From ZC4RG30 sp046347045 (lineage in GTDB: Bacteria; Pseudomonadota; Gammaproteobacteria; Steroidobacterales; Steroidobacteraceae), in NCBI GenBank assembly GCA_046347045.1, contig JAXMGX010000007.1, forward strand, positions 62,001 through 126,000: DNA of 64,000 bases. Direction: 5' to 3'. A model generated the notes under the pieces. It was not told the origin of the DNA and searched no databases. It saw nothing but the letters and a program-made list of their open reading frames with translations. Positions 1-10,000 of the stretch are shown here, one piece after another; the stretch's first letter is position 1, and each line of letters begins with the position of its first letter. The position numbers and the translations under genes are program-made.

Positions 1-2214
1 CACCGCCTGGGTGCTGGCATCGAGGAACAGCTCGTTGATGTTCGGCGCGCGGTTGGCGAGCTGGTAGCCGCCACGGAAGCGGGCCCAGTCCACCGGCGCC
101 CAGCTTGCCAGCGCCTTCCACGTGGGCACCTTGCCCGACGTGTCGTAGTCCGAGTAGCGGTAGCCCAGTTCGAGCTCCAGCGACTTGGCCATGAACACGT
201 CCTTCAGTACCGGCACCAGCAACTCACCGTAGATTTCCTTGACGGTGGTGGAGCCGAAGACATTGGCCTGGCCGAAGGCACCGACCGGAATGTCCAGGAA
301 CGACTCGCGCGTGCGCGAGGCGTCGGGCATGTACGTGAAGTTGTTGTTGCGGTGGGTGAGACCCAGAGCCGCGCGCACTTCGCCCGCAGGCAGCGAGAAC
401 AGCGCACCCTGCGCCGTGGCCTCGACGATGTCCTGCGAGATGCGCGTGCGGTCGATGTAGTTCGCGCTGATCGCCTTCACGCAGTCCTGGGTGATCGTGC
501 CACCGAACACCGGCAGGCCGCTGGTGCAGCTGCCGAGCGTGGTGCCCGAGCCGGCGATGGATGCGCCCTTGCCGAAGTTCGGCGCAGACGCCAGCGCCAG
601 CCAGCGCGAGGTGGACACGAAGCCGATGTAGTCCAGGTCGGTGCGCGTGGAACCATGCGAACCGTACAGTTCCCAGGTCCAGTCGCCCAGGCCCAGGTTG
701 CCGCGGAAGCCAGCCATGAGCTGGTACAGGTTGGTGGCGTTCTCGATGGTCCGCACCGGCAGGAAGTCGAAGGTGCCACCGAGGCGCCAGCTCGCGTCGG
801 CGCCGGAGGTGATCGCCAAGAGGCCGGTGGCCGGATCGTAGTTGCCGGGCGTGGTCCCGTTGGCACCGCGCGAATTCAGCAGCGCAGCCAGTTCGGCGGG
901 TACCGGGAAAGCCTGCGACTGCGTGCAGCCGCCGGTGGCCGGGCAGTTCAGGCCGTACGCACCGCCCGCGCGGTACTCGGCTCGCGTGCTGCCATCGGTG
1001 TTCCGGGACGGTCCATAGATGTCGTTGCCGTAGGGGATGGTCGCCGAGAAACCGCCCACCGCGCCGGAGGGCTGCAGCACCTGGCGGTTGGTGGTGTTCA
1101 CGAAGTTGACCTGCGTGAACGCCTCGATCGAATCGTTGAGCTTGTAGTTGGCCTTGCCGAACAGCGAGTAGCGCTCCATCGGGCTCGAGTAGCGCAGGTC
1201 GAGGTTGTTCAGCGTCAGCACGCCCGACGGGTTGATCTTGTACGCCGGGTTGTTCGTGAGGCTGCCATTCCAGCCCAGACCGCGCAGGTCGGTCTTGAAC
1301 ACGGAGTTGTCGGGATTGAAGTAGAAGCTCGTGGTGCGCGAGACGTTGTATCCGGCGGGACGCTCGGGGAACAGCGAGTTCACCACCGCCTGCGAGGGCT
1401 GCAGACCGGCCGTTGCGCCCGGCTCGTACGAGAAGCCGTTCAGGCGCACGTTCGACGTGGAGTTGGTGGTCGAGTCGTTCAGCGCGTTGCGGTAGAACGG
1501 CCGGTCGATGGCCAGCACTTCCTGGCGCTCGGTCCACTCCAGGCCCAGCATCACATTGCCGCGGCCCTCGCCCACATTGGCGCCCATCAGCGCGCTGACG
1601 CGATTTTCCTCGCCGTCGCCACGCTCGGTCATGCCGCTCCTGACCTGCATGTCCAGGCCCTGGAACTTGTTCTTCAGCTTGAAGTTCGTCACGCCACCCA
1701 GCGCATCCGCGCCGTACACGGCCGAGGCGCCGCCGGAGATGATCTCGACGCTCTCGAGCGCCGACGACGGGATGGAGTTGGTATCGACCACCAGCGTCGA
1801 GTTGATGGGCTGCGCGCGGCGGCCATCCACCAGCACGAGCGTGCGGTTGGCGCCGAGGCCGCGCAGGCTGACGGTGGAGATGCCCGGCGTGCTGGTGGCG
1901 CTGGGGAACACGTCCGAGGTGTTGAACTGCGTGTTGGCCGGCACGAACTGCGGCAACTGGTTCAGCACGCTTTCAACCGCCAGCGTGCTCGATTCCTCGA
2001 ACACCTGGTCGGTGACGGTGACGATCGGGCTCGCGGCCTCCAGGTCGCGACGCACGATGCGGGAACCGGTGACAACCACCTCGTTCAGCGATTCTTCGCC
2101 GGCGGGCGCATCGGCGGCCTGAACCGTGGTCAGGCCCGACAGGGCCAGCGCGACGGCAGCGGCAACCCGCCAGCCCGCGGCTGAGGCAGTAGACAGAGTC
2201 TGGACAGTGGACAT
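1..2214 (-). CDS. TonB-dependent outer-membrane receptor (C-terminus cut by window edge)
   Basis: Outer-membrane beta-barrel receptor expected to import a large ligand using TonB energy; the substrate cannot be told. Translation from the ATG at 2214 gives a signal peptide of about 33 residues ending at an Ala-rich site, then a TonB-box-like NEVVVTGSRI, a plug domain with LRGLGANRTLVLVDGRR and a GGASAVYGADALGG motif, and a long aromatic-rich barrel. There is no STN domain, so it should not itself signal to a FecR. 738 codons are visible and the frame is open at base 1, so the C-terminal barrel strands lie outside the window. It diverges from the ECF sigma gene with 152 bp between starts, so the two may share regulation. 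The family call is firm. Confidence 0.93.
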   Translation of the reverse strand, partial: MSTVQTLSTASAAGWRVAAAVALALSGLTTVQAADAPAGEESLNEVVVTGSRIVRRDLEAASPIVTVTDQVFEESSTLAVESVLNQLPQFVPANTQFNTSDVFPSATSTPGISTVSLRGLGANRTLVLVDGRRAQPINSTLVVDTNSIPSSALESVEIISGGASAVYGADALGGVTNFKLKNKFQGLDMQVRSGMTERGDGEENRVSALMGANVGEGRGNVMLGLEWTERQEVLAIDRPFYRNALNDSTTNSTSNVRLNGFSYEPGATAGLQPSQAVVNSLFPERPAGYNVSRTTSFYFNPDNSVFKTDLRGLGWNGSLTNNPAYKINPSGVLTLNNLDLRYSSPMERYSLFGKANYKLNDSIEAFTQVNFVNTTNRQVLQPSGAVGGFSATIPYGNDIYGPSRNTDGSTRAEYRAGGAYGLNCPATGGCTQSQAFPVPAELAALLNSRGANGTTPGNYDPATGLLAITSGADASWRLGGTFDFLPVRTIENATNLYQLMAGFRGNLGLGDWTWELYGSHGSTRTDLDYIGFVSTSRWLALASAPNFGKGASIAGSGTTLGSCTSGLPVFGGTITQDCVKAISANYIDRTRISQDIVEATAQGALFSLPAGEVRAALGLTHRNNNFTYMPDASRTRESFLDIPVGAFGQANVFGSTTVKEIYGELLVPVLKDVFMAKSLELELGYRYSDYDTSGKVPTWKALASWAPVDWARFRGGYQLANRAPNINELFLDASTQAV

Positions 2215-2327
2215 TAATCCCCCAATTTCGCTTGGCGACAGAAAATCAGGACGCCCCCTTTCGGAAAAACGACCCGCTGACATGCCTAGACGGTTCAGGC
2301 GGAAAAAACCTCCATTGCCACCGCGCA

Positions 2328-2357
2328 TTGAGCTTCGCGCAGCCCACCGCCTATAGT
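2328..2357 (+). promoter_or_regulatory. Candidate sigma-70 promoter of the ECF/FecR/TonB-receptor operon
   Basis: TTGAGC (2328-2333) and TATAGT (2352-2357) are separated by 18 bases, a good sigma-70-type match. Transcription would begin near 2364, only a few bases before the ATG at 2367. That agrees with the lack of a Shine-Dalgarno sequence there and suggests a leaderless or nearly leaderless message. Pattern-based only. Confidence 0.4.
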
Positions 2358-2366
2358 TCGGCGCCA

Positions 2367-2906
2367 ATGGCTGCAGAACACGGAATCGCCTCGATCTACA
2401 TGGCCTGCCGGGGCCTGATGGCCCGCACGGTGCGGCGCATCGTGGGCCAGAGCGATGTGGAGGACATCCTGCAGGAGGCCTTCGTCCGCAGCTTCGAGGC
2501 CGAGAGCCGCCAGACCATCCGCGATGCCCGCGCCTTCCTGATGCGCACCGCGCGCAACCTGGCGCTCGATCACGTATCGCGCGCCGCCTATCGCACAACC
2601 GGGTCGCTGAACCCCGACGATGAAGAGCAGTACATCGATGGCACCGCGCAGCCCGATGCGCAGGTGGATGCCGAACGCCGCTTCATCATGTTCTGCCAGG
2701 CCGTGGGCAGCCTGCCCGAGCAGTGCCGCCGCGTGTTCGTGCTGCACAAGGTGTACGGCATGAGCCACGAGGAGATCGCATCCAAGCTGGGGATCGCGCC
2801 GAGCACCATCCAGAAGCACATCGCCAAGGGGCTGCTGCTGTGCTTCGAGCAGATGCAGGCCGCAGCAAGCGAGGCGCCGGCTGCACCACAGCGGCGGCGC
2901 GCATGA
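2367..2906 (+). CDS. ECF RNA polymerase sigma factor, FecI-like
   Basis: Small sigma-70-family factor of 179 residues that should direct polymerase to the promoter of its target receptor. Region 2 contains DVEDILQEAFVRSF followed by the AFLMRTARNLALDH segment; region 4 contains LPEQCRRVFVLHKVYGMSHEEIA and a helix-turn-helix over SKLGIAPSTIQKHIAKG. The frame is open further upstream to 2232, but conserved sequence begins just after the ATG at 2367 and a -10-like box sits immediately before it, so that start was chosen. The stop overlaps the ATG of the FecR gene (ATGA), indicating translational coupling. The sigma/FecR/STN-receptor order is the classical cell-surface signalling arrangement. Confidence 0.92.
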   Translation: MAAEHGIASIYMACRGLMARTVRRIVGQSDVEDILQEAFVRSFEAESRQTIRDARAFLMRTARNLALDHVSRAAYRTTGSLNPDDEEQYIDGTAQPDAQVDAERRFIMFCQAVGSLPEQCRRVFVLHKVYGMSHEEIASKLGIAPSTIQKHIAKGLLLCFEQMQAAASEAPAAPQRRRA

Positions 2907-3934
2907 GCAACGTGGCCGAATTCCCCGACCTGGGGCGCGCACGCGAACAGGCCGCCGACTGGATCAGCCGCAGCAGCCGCGGCCTCACCGCCGAGGAAAG
3001 CGCGGAGTTCCGGCGCTGGCGCGCCAGCCCCGCCAACGCGCGGGCACTGCAGCAGCTCTCGCGGCTCTGGACCGACATGGACGTGCTGCGCGAGCTGTCC
3101 AGCGTGTTTCCCGAGCCGCCGGTGGCACAGAAGACTCCGCGCGAGACGCCGCGCCGCTGGCGCACGGTACTGGCGGCCTCGCTGGTGCTCGCCGTGCTCG
3201 GCGCGGGCGTGCTGCTGCAGCGGCATTTCTCGGATGCCCCTGCCGTGCCCGTGGCGGCGCGCGTCGCCAGCAGCGTTTTTTCCACGGCCGTGGGCGAGCA
3301 GCGCAATGTGCCGCTGCCGGATGGCTCGGCGCTGGCCATCAACACCGCCTCGCAGGTCCAGGTGGTGTCGCTGGGCAGGGAATCGCGCGAATTGCGGCTG
3401 GTGCGCGGCGAAGCGCATTTCACCGTCGCACATGATGCAGCCCGACCGTTCCGCGTCAGCGCGGCCGGCCATGTGGTGCAGGCGCTGGGCACGGCCTTCG
3501 ACGTGCGGCTGCTGCCGGGCGGCGGACTCGAGGTCATCGTCACCGACGGCCATGTGAAGCTCCTGTCCGGCGATGGCACCGTCGGCGACCTGCTCAAGGA
3601 CCAGTACATGCGCATCGGCGCCGACGGCAGTTCGCAGATCGGCAACCTGTCCGCGGAAGCCATCGCCTCGCGACTGTCGTGGCGCACCGGCATGCTGGTG
3701 TTCGAGGGCCAGAGCCTCGATGAAGTGCTGGCGGAGTTCTCGCGCTACACCCGTTCGCGATTCGTGGTCACGAGCCCTGCGCTGCGCAAGCTGCGCATCG
3801 GTGGATATTTCGCCGCCGGTGACACCACCGCGCTGCGCGATGCCCTGAAGACGAACTTCGGCATCGACTCCAGGCTCGGTGCGGACGGCGTGATCCTGAT
3901 TGGACCGGAGCCCGCGGCCGCAACGCTGCGATGA
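2903..3934 (+). CDS. FecR-family transmembrane anti-sigma factor
   Basis: Inner-membrane regulator of 343 residues that should hold the preceding ECF factor and receive a signal from the STN domain of the following receptor. Order: a cytoplasmic N-terminal DUF4880-like segment (QAADWISRSSRGLTAEE, then FRRWRASPANARAL), one membrane helix around residues 80-100 (LAASLVLAVLGAGVLLQ), a periplasmic FecR domain (NVPLPDGSALAINTAS, RGEAHFTVAHDAARPF, ALGTAFDVR), and a C-terminal STN-like DUF4974 module. The start overlaps the sigma stop and the stop overlaps the receptor ATG, both as ATGA, so the three genes form a tightly coupled operon. Length and domain order are typical. Confidence 0.93.
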   Translation: MSNVAEFPDLGRAREQAADWISRSSRGLTAEESAEFRRWRASPANARALQQLSRLWTDMDVLRELSSVFPEPPVAQKTPRETPRRWRTVLAASLVLAVLGAGVLLQRHFSDAPAVPVAARVASSVFSTAVGEQRNVPLPDGSALAINTASQVQVVSLGRESRELRLVRGEAHFTVAHDAARPFRVSAAGHVVQALGTAFDVRLLPGGGLEVIVTDGHVKLLSGDGTVGDLLKDQYMRIGADGSSQIGNLSAEAIASRLSWRTGMLVFEGQSLDEVLAEFSRYTRSRFVVTSPALRKLRIGGYFAAGDTTALRDALKTNFGIDSRLGADGVILIGPEPAAATLR

Positions 3935-6900
3935 ATGCGCGCCGGCGGTTGCGGCGCGCCGGCCTGGCGCTGGCGCTGTTGCTGCCGGTACTGGCCTCGG
4001 GCGCGCCGCGCCAGTTCGACATCCCCGCCGGGCCTGCCGCACAGACGCTGACACGCTTCGCACAGCAGGCCGGCGTGCCGGTGCTGTTTCCCTACGACCT
4101 GCTGGATGGCCGGCGCACGCGCACGTTGCGCGGCCGGCTGGAGGTCGAGCCGGCACTGCAGCAGTTGCTGGCCGGCAGTGGACTGGCGGCCTTCCTCGAC
4201 GCGCGCGGACAGATCACCCTGCGGCTGGCCGAGAAGCCGCCAGCGCCCGCTGCGATCGGCGACACCGCTGCGCCGCCGCCGGATACCGCGCCGATCGCCG
4301 CCGAGGAACTGCCCGAGATATCGATCACCGGCACGCGCATCCAGCGCGAGAGCCTCTCGACACCCACGCCGGTGGCGGCCATCACGCGCATGGAACTGGA
4401 TGCCATGAGCCCGACGCTGCTGGTGGACGCGCTGGTGCAACTGCCGCTGTTCCTCAACAGCGATACGCCGCAGACGCAGTCCTTCGGCACCTCCGGTGCC
4501 GCCGGCGCCAGCTTCCTGAACCTGCGCGGCATCGGTTCGGTGCGCACGCTGGCGCTGCTCGACGGACGGCGCGTGGTGCCCTCCTCGCGCAGCGGCACGG
4601 TTGACGTGGCGCTGCTGCCGCGCAATGTGGTGCGGCGGGTGGAGGTGGTCACCGGTGGCGCGTCCGCGGCCTATGGCTCGGATGCGGTGAGCGGCGTGGT
4701 GAACATGATGCTCGATGCGGATTTCCGTGGCCTGCGCGGACATGCGCAGGCCGGCCTCAGCGCCCGCGGCGACAACGGCAGTGTTGACGCCGGCGCGGCC
4801 TGGGGCGTGGCGCTGGGCGAACGCTCCAGCCTGCTGCTGTCGGCCGAATATTCGCGCGTCGACGGCATCCGCGGCTATGACAGCCGCGACTGGTTCAACG
4901 GCACCGCATCGATCGCGAATCCGGCGGGTACTCCGCGCGAAGTGCTGGCCGGCAATGTGCACGCGACGGGCTACACCTACGGCGGCCTGATCACCTCCGG
5001 ACCACTGGCGGGCACGCAGTTCCTGGCGGGCGGCGCGCCGGCGCCATTCATCGCCGGCCAGTACCGCACTTCGGTGACGCAGTCCGGCGGCAGCGGCGTC
5101 GATCCGGCGGCGGATCTGATCTGGATCCTGCCGGACCAGCGGCGTGTCGCTTCATTCGCAAGACTGAGCACGCGGCCCACCGACAGCCTGTCGCTGTTCA
5201 CACAGCTCATCGCCGGCGGCACGCGCAATGCCTTTGACAAGGATCCGCCCAGCCTCTGGGGCCCCTGGGAGGCGACGATCTATCGCGACAACGCCTTCCT
5301 GCCCGCCGGCATCGGCGCGCGCATGGACGCCGCACAGGTCGCCTCGTTCCGCCTCGGCCGCGTGGGCGCCGGCGACCTGGGTCGCGCGCATGCGACCTTG
5401 TCGGGAAACCTGCTGTCGGCCACGGTGGGCGGCACCTGGCAGCAACCGGGCTGGTCGATCGATGGCTATTACCAGATCGGCCGCGACCGCACGCGCATGC
5501 TCTATGAAGATACGCTGCGCATCGACCGCGTGTACCGCGGCATCGATGCAGTGATCGATCCGGTCACGGGTCGCACGGTGTGCCGCTCCACGCTCAGCCA
5601 TCCGGATGACGGCTGCGTGCCGGTGAATCTCTTCGGCCCGGGCTCGGTATCCGATGCCGCGCGCGCATGGATCACCGAAGGCAATGCCGTGCAGTACCAG
5701 GATGTGCGCGAACAGGTTGCGGAAGCCACACTGCATGGCGATGCGCCGCTGCTGCCGGCCGGCCCCGCCAGCCTGGCGGCGGGCGTGTCGTGGCGGCTGG
5801 AGTCCGCAGACAGCCGGTCGGGGCGGCTGCCGCAGTCGCTGGAGGCGCTGCATGTGGAACCCGCGGCGAGCGCGGGCTATCGCGGCCTGCCTTCGGCCTA
5901 CTCGGGCATCGCCAACATCTTCGAGCGCACGGTGAACGTCGATATCGGGGGTCGGTATTCGGTGCGCGAGATCTTCGGCGAGGCGCTGGTGCCGCTGCTG
6001 CGCGACGCTGCTTTCGCGCGGCGCGTGGACCTGCACGGCGCGGTGCGTCAGGCGCGCTACAGCGGCAGCGGCACGGTGCTGGCGTGGAAGCTGGGCATCG
6101 AATGGCAGCCGGTGGAATCGCTGGGCCTGAGGGCCACGCGCTCGCGCGACGTTCGCGCCGGCAATCTCGCCGAACGGTTCGACCTGTCCACATCCGGCAC
6201 CACCATCGTCGACAGCGTGTTGCCCGGCAGGCCCTCGTATGCCGTGATCTCGCAGCGCGAGGGCAATCCCGAAGTCGAGCCTGAGCTGTCGGACACGCGC
6301 ACCGCGGGGCTGGTCATCCGGCCCGCCGCGTGGCCCGGATTGTCGGCCACGGCCGACTACTACGACATCCGCATCAGGGACGTGATCGCGCTGTCCGGCA
6401 CGCAGACCATCATCAACCGCTGCGCCACAGGTGATCAGTCCATGTGCGATCTGATCGAGCGCAGCGACGCGGGGTTGATCACCCGGGTGCACAACCGCGT
6501 ACTGAACATCGCCGGCGCGCGTTCCCGCGGCATCGACCTGGAGCTGGGCTGGCGCACGCCATTGAACTGGCTCGGTGGCGGCGAGTCGCTGGCGGTGCGC
6601 GCCTTCGTCACGCGCACGCTGGAAAGCTCCACTACGGATGCCGCCGGCAACCGCACCGACCGCACCGGACAGACCGGCCTCTTCGGCGGTGCGCCGCGGC
6701 TGCAGGCCACGCTGTCGCTGGCGTACGAGCGCGGTCCGCTGAACGTCGGCGTGCAGCAGCGCTATGTGAGCAGCGGTGCGTATGACACGACCTTCGGTGC
6801 CGCGGATCTGGCGCAGCGCCATGTGCGGGATGCCACTTACACCACGTTGCGGCTGGCCGTGACGCCGCGCAACAGCTCCGGCATCACCTGGTACCTGAAC

Positions 6901-7032
6901 ATCCAGAACCTGTTCGATTCCCCACCGCCGCGCTCGGGCGACTGGGGGTTCGGCGGTTCCATCCCCACCAATGAGGGGCTGTTCGATGTGCTGGGACGCC
7001 GCTATGTGGCAGGAGTGCGTTTCGAGCGCTGA
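3931..7032 (+). CDS. STN-type TonB-dependent receptor (FecA-like transducer)
   Basis: Outer-membrane receptor of 1033 residues with a signalling domain. A signal peptide (residues 1-25, ending near SGAP) is followed by an STN domain of about 75 residues starting at RQFDIPAGPAAQTL, which in this family contacts FecR in the periplasm. A Pro/Ala-rich linker leads to the plug, with EISITGTRIQ, LNLRGIGSVRTLALLDGRRV and GGASAAYGSDAVSGVVN, and then the beta-barrel, closing with an aromatic-rich strand and terminal Phe-Glu-Arg. Ligand binding should relay through the FecR protein to the ECF factor encoded just upstream. Nothing here identifies the ligand; no siderophore or sugar-utilisation genes are adjacent. 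Confidence 0.93.
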   Translation: MNARRRLRRAGLALALLLPVLASGAPRQFDIPAGPAAQTLTRFAQQAGVPVLFPYDLLDGRRTRTLRGRLEVEPALQQLLAGSGLAAFLDARGQITLRLAEKPPAPAAIGDTAAPPPDTAPIAAEELPEISITGTRIQRESLSTPTPVAAITRMELDAMSPTLLVDALVQLPLFLNSDTPQTQSFGTSGAAGASFLNLRGIGSVRTLALLDGRRVVPSSRSGTVDVALLPRNVVRRVEVVTGGASAAYGSDAVSGVVNMMLDADFRGLRGHAQAGLSARGDNGSVDAGAAWGVALGERSSLLLSAEYSRVDGIRGYDSRDWFNGTASIANPAGTPREVLAGNVHATGYTYGGLITSGPLAGTQFLAGGAPAPFIAGQYRTSVTQSGGSGVDPAADLIWILPDQRRVASFARLSTRPTDSLSLFTQLIAGGTRNAFDKDPPSLWGPWEATIYRDNAFLPAGIGARMDAAQVASFRLGRVGAGDLGRAHATLSGNLLSATVGGTWQQPGWSIDGYYQIGRDRTRMLYEDTLRIDRVYRGIDAVIDPVTGRTVCRSTLSHPDDGCVPVNLFGPGSVSDAARAWITEGNAVQYQDVREQVAEATLHGDAPLLPAGPASLAAGVSWRLESADSRSGRLPQSLEALHVEPAASAGYRGLPSAYSGIANIFERTVNVDIGGRYSVREIFGEALVPLLRDAAFARRVDLHGAVRQARYSGSGTVLAWKLGIEWQPVESLGLRATRSRDVRAGNLAERFDLSTSGTTIVDSVLPGRPSYAVISQREGNPEVEPELSDTRTAGLVIRPAAWPGLSATADYYDIRIRDVIALSGTQTIINRCATGDQSMCDLIERSDAGLITRVHNRVLNIAGARSRGIDLELGWRTPLNWLGGGESLAVRAFVTRTLESSTTDAAGNRTDRTGQTGLFGGAPRLQATLSLAYERGPLNVGVQQRYVSSGAYDTTFGAADLAQRHVRDATYTTLRLAVTPRNSSGITWYLNIQNLFDSPPPRSGDWGFGGSIPTNEGLFDVLGRRYVAGVRFER

Positions 7033-7044
7033 TAAGATCCTCCC

Positions 7045-10000
7045 ATGCCCACGCACGAGCACGCCTGCATCCGCATCACCGGTGCGCGCCAGAACAACCT
7101 TCGCAATCTCTCCATCGACCTGCCGCTGGGCGAACTGATTGTCATCACCGGCGTGTCCGGTTCCGGCAAGTCCTCGCTGGCCTTCGACACGCTGTATGCC
7201 GAGGGTCAACGCCGCTACATCGAGACTTTCTCGCCCTATGCGCGGCAGTTCCTCGACCGCATGGACCGCCCGCAGGTGGACCGCATAGAGGGCATTCCGC
7301 CGGCCATCGCCATCGACCAGACCAACCCGGTGCGCACCTCGCGCTCCACGGTTGGCACGATGACAGAGATCAACGATCACCTGAAGCTGCTGTACGCGCG
7401 CGCGGCCACGCTGCATTGCCGCGGCTGCGGCAAGCCGGTGCGCCGTGACACGCCCGCCTCCATCGTGGAATCGCTGCGTGCACATGCGGCGCAGGGCGAT
7501 CCGCGCATGCTGATCTGCTTCGAAGTGGAACGGCCGAAGAACCTGCCGGAGAAGGAACTGCGCCGGATGCTGAAGGCGCAGGGCTACGTGCGCCTGCTGG
7601 AAGGCAGCGCCGTGCGCGAGGGATTCCTCACCGTAGTCCAGGACCGCATGCGCATCCAGGGCGCGGATTCCGCCCGGCTGAACGAGGCGGTGGAAGCGGC
7701 ATTGCGCGGCGGACGCGGCCGCCTGCTGGTGCATGCGCTGGACGACGCCGGCGAAGTGTCGCACAGCTGGCGCTATTCCTCGGCGCTGCATTGCGCCGAC
7801 TGCGACATCGCCTATCAGGATCCCCTGCCCAGCCATTTCTCGTTCAATTCGGCGCTGGGCGCCTGCGAGACCTGCAAGGGTTTCGGACGCGTCATCGGCG
7901 TGGACTACGACCTGGTGATTCCCGATCACGGCAAGTCGCTGGGCGGCGGTGCCATCAAACCCTGGCAGACGGCCACCGGCAAGCAGAGCCAGGACGACAT
8001 GGAGCGCGAGGCGCCGGGCGCGAGGATTCCACTGGATGTGCCCTGGGAAGAGCTGACCGACGCGCAGCGCCAGTGGGTGATCGACGGCGACGGACGCAAG
8101 GGCCGCAGGCACTGGTACGGCGTGAAGGGCTACTTCTCGTGGCTCGAAAGCAAGGCCTACAAGATGCACGTGCGCGTGCTGCTGTCGCGCTACCGCAGCT
8201 ACACCGAATGCCCGGCCTGCCATGGCGCGCGGCTGAAGCCCGAGTCGCTGCTGTGGCGCCTGGGCCCGTACAACATGCACGAGCTGATGCTGCTGCCGGT
8301 GGCCAAGTGCCGTGCCTTCTTCAATGAACTGACGCTGCCGCCACCGCTGGGCGAGGCCGACAGCGAACTGCTGGGCGAGATCCGCACGCGACTGGGCTAT
8401 CTGGGTGAAGTGGGCCTCGACTACCTCACGCTCGACAGACAGTCGCGCACCCTCTCGGGCGGCGAAGTGCAACGCATCAACCTCACCACCGCGCTGGGCA
8501 CGTCGCTGGTGCATGCGCTGTTCGTGCTCGACGAGCCGTCCATCGGCCTGCATCCGCGCGACATGGGCCGCGTGATCGGCGTGATGCGAAGGCTGCGCGA
8601 TGCCGGCAACACGCTGGTGGTGGTGGAGCACGATCCGCAGATCATGCTCGAGGCCGACCGGCTGCTCGACATGGGCCCGGGCGCCGGCGAACACGGCGGC
8701 GCGCTGGTGTTCAATGGTTCGCCCGCGCAGATCCTGCGCGCGAAGAACTCGCTGACGGGCGACTATCTTGCCGGCCGTCGCCGCATCGAGGCCGCGGGCG
8801 CGGCCGATGCCATCGCCATTCCGGCCAACCGCAAACTGACGCTGCACGAGGCCAGCCTGCACAATGTGCAGTCGCAGACGCTGGAGCTGCCGCTGGGCCA
8901 CCTGGTCTGCGTCGCCGGCGTGTCGGGCTCGGGCAAGAGCACGCTGGTCACCGAACTGCTGTACCCGGCGCTGCAGCGGCATTTCGGCAAACCCGCCGAA
9001 CTGGCCGGGACCTTCCGCAAGCTCGATGGCGCCAACAATCTCTCGGGCGTGGTGCTGGTGGATCAATCCCCCATCGGCCGCACCACGCGCTCGAACCCCG
9101 CCAGCTTCGTCGGCGCCTTCGACCCCATCCGCGCGCAGTTCGCGAAGCTGCCCGATGCCATCGAGCGCAAGTACACGCCGGGCACCTTCAGCTTCAATTC
9201 GGGCACCGGCCGCTGCCCCACCTGCGGCGGCAATGGCTTCGAGCACGTGGAGATGCAGCTGCTGGCCGATGTGTACCTGCGCTGCCCGGCATGCACTGGC
9301 CGCAGGTTCCGCGATGAAGTGCTGGAACTGAAGATCGAGGGCGCGCATGGCCGGCGACTGAACATCGCCGAGGTGCTCGACCTCACCGTGGGCGAGGCCG
9401 TGGGCTATTTCGCACAGCATGCCGATGTATTGCAGCGGCTGCAGCCGCTGGCCGACGTGGGCCTGGGCTATTTGCGGCTGGGCCAGCCAGTACCCACGCT
9501 GTCTGGCGGTGAGGCGCAGCGCCTGAAGCTGGCGGGATATCTCGCGGACACGGACACCGCCGGCCAGCAACTGCTGATCTTCGACGAACCCACCACGGGC
9601 CTGCACTACCAGGACATTGCGCTGTTGATGCGCGCGCTGCGCAAGCTGCTGGCGCGCGGCCATTCGCTGCTCATCATCGAGCACAACCTCGATGTGATCG
9701 GTGCCGCCGACTGGCTGATCGAGATGGGCCCGGAGGGCGGCGACGCCGGCGGACGCATCGTGGCGACGGGCACCCCGGCGCGATTCAAGTCCGCGAAGCT
9801 GGGGCATACCGGCGAGGCGCTGGCCGCCTATGCCGCGGACCTGGACTCCATCGCGGATCGCGCGCCGCGCCAGCCACCGCGGCGCGTGGCGCCACCAGCC
9901 GTCATCGAGGTGCGTGGCGCGCGCGAGCACAACCTGAAGAACATCGACGCACGCATTCCGCACAATGCGCTGACGGTGGTCACCGGCGTTTCGGGTTCGG

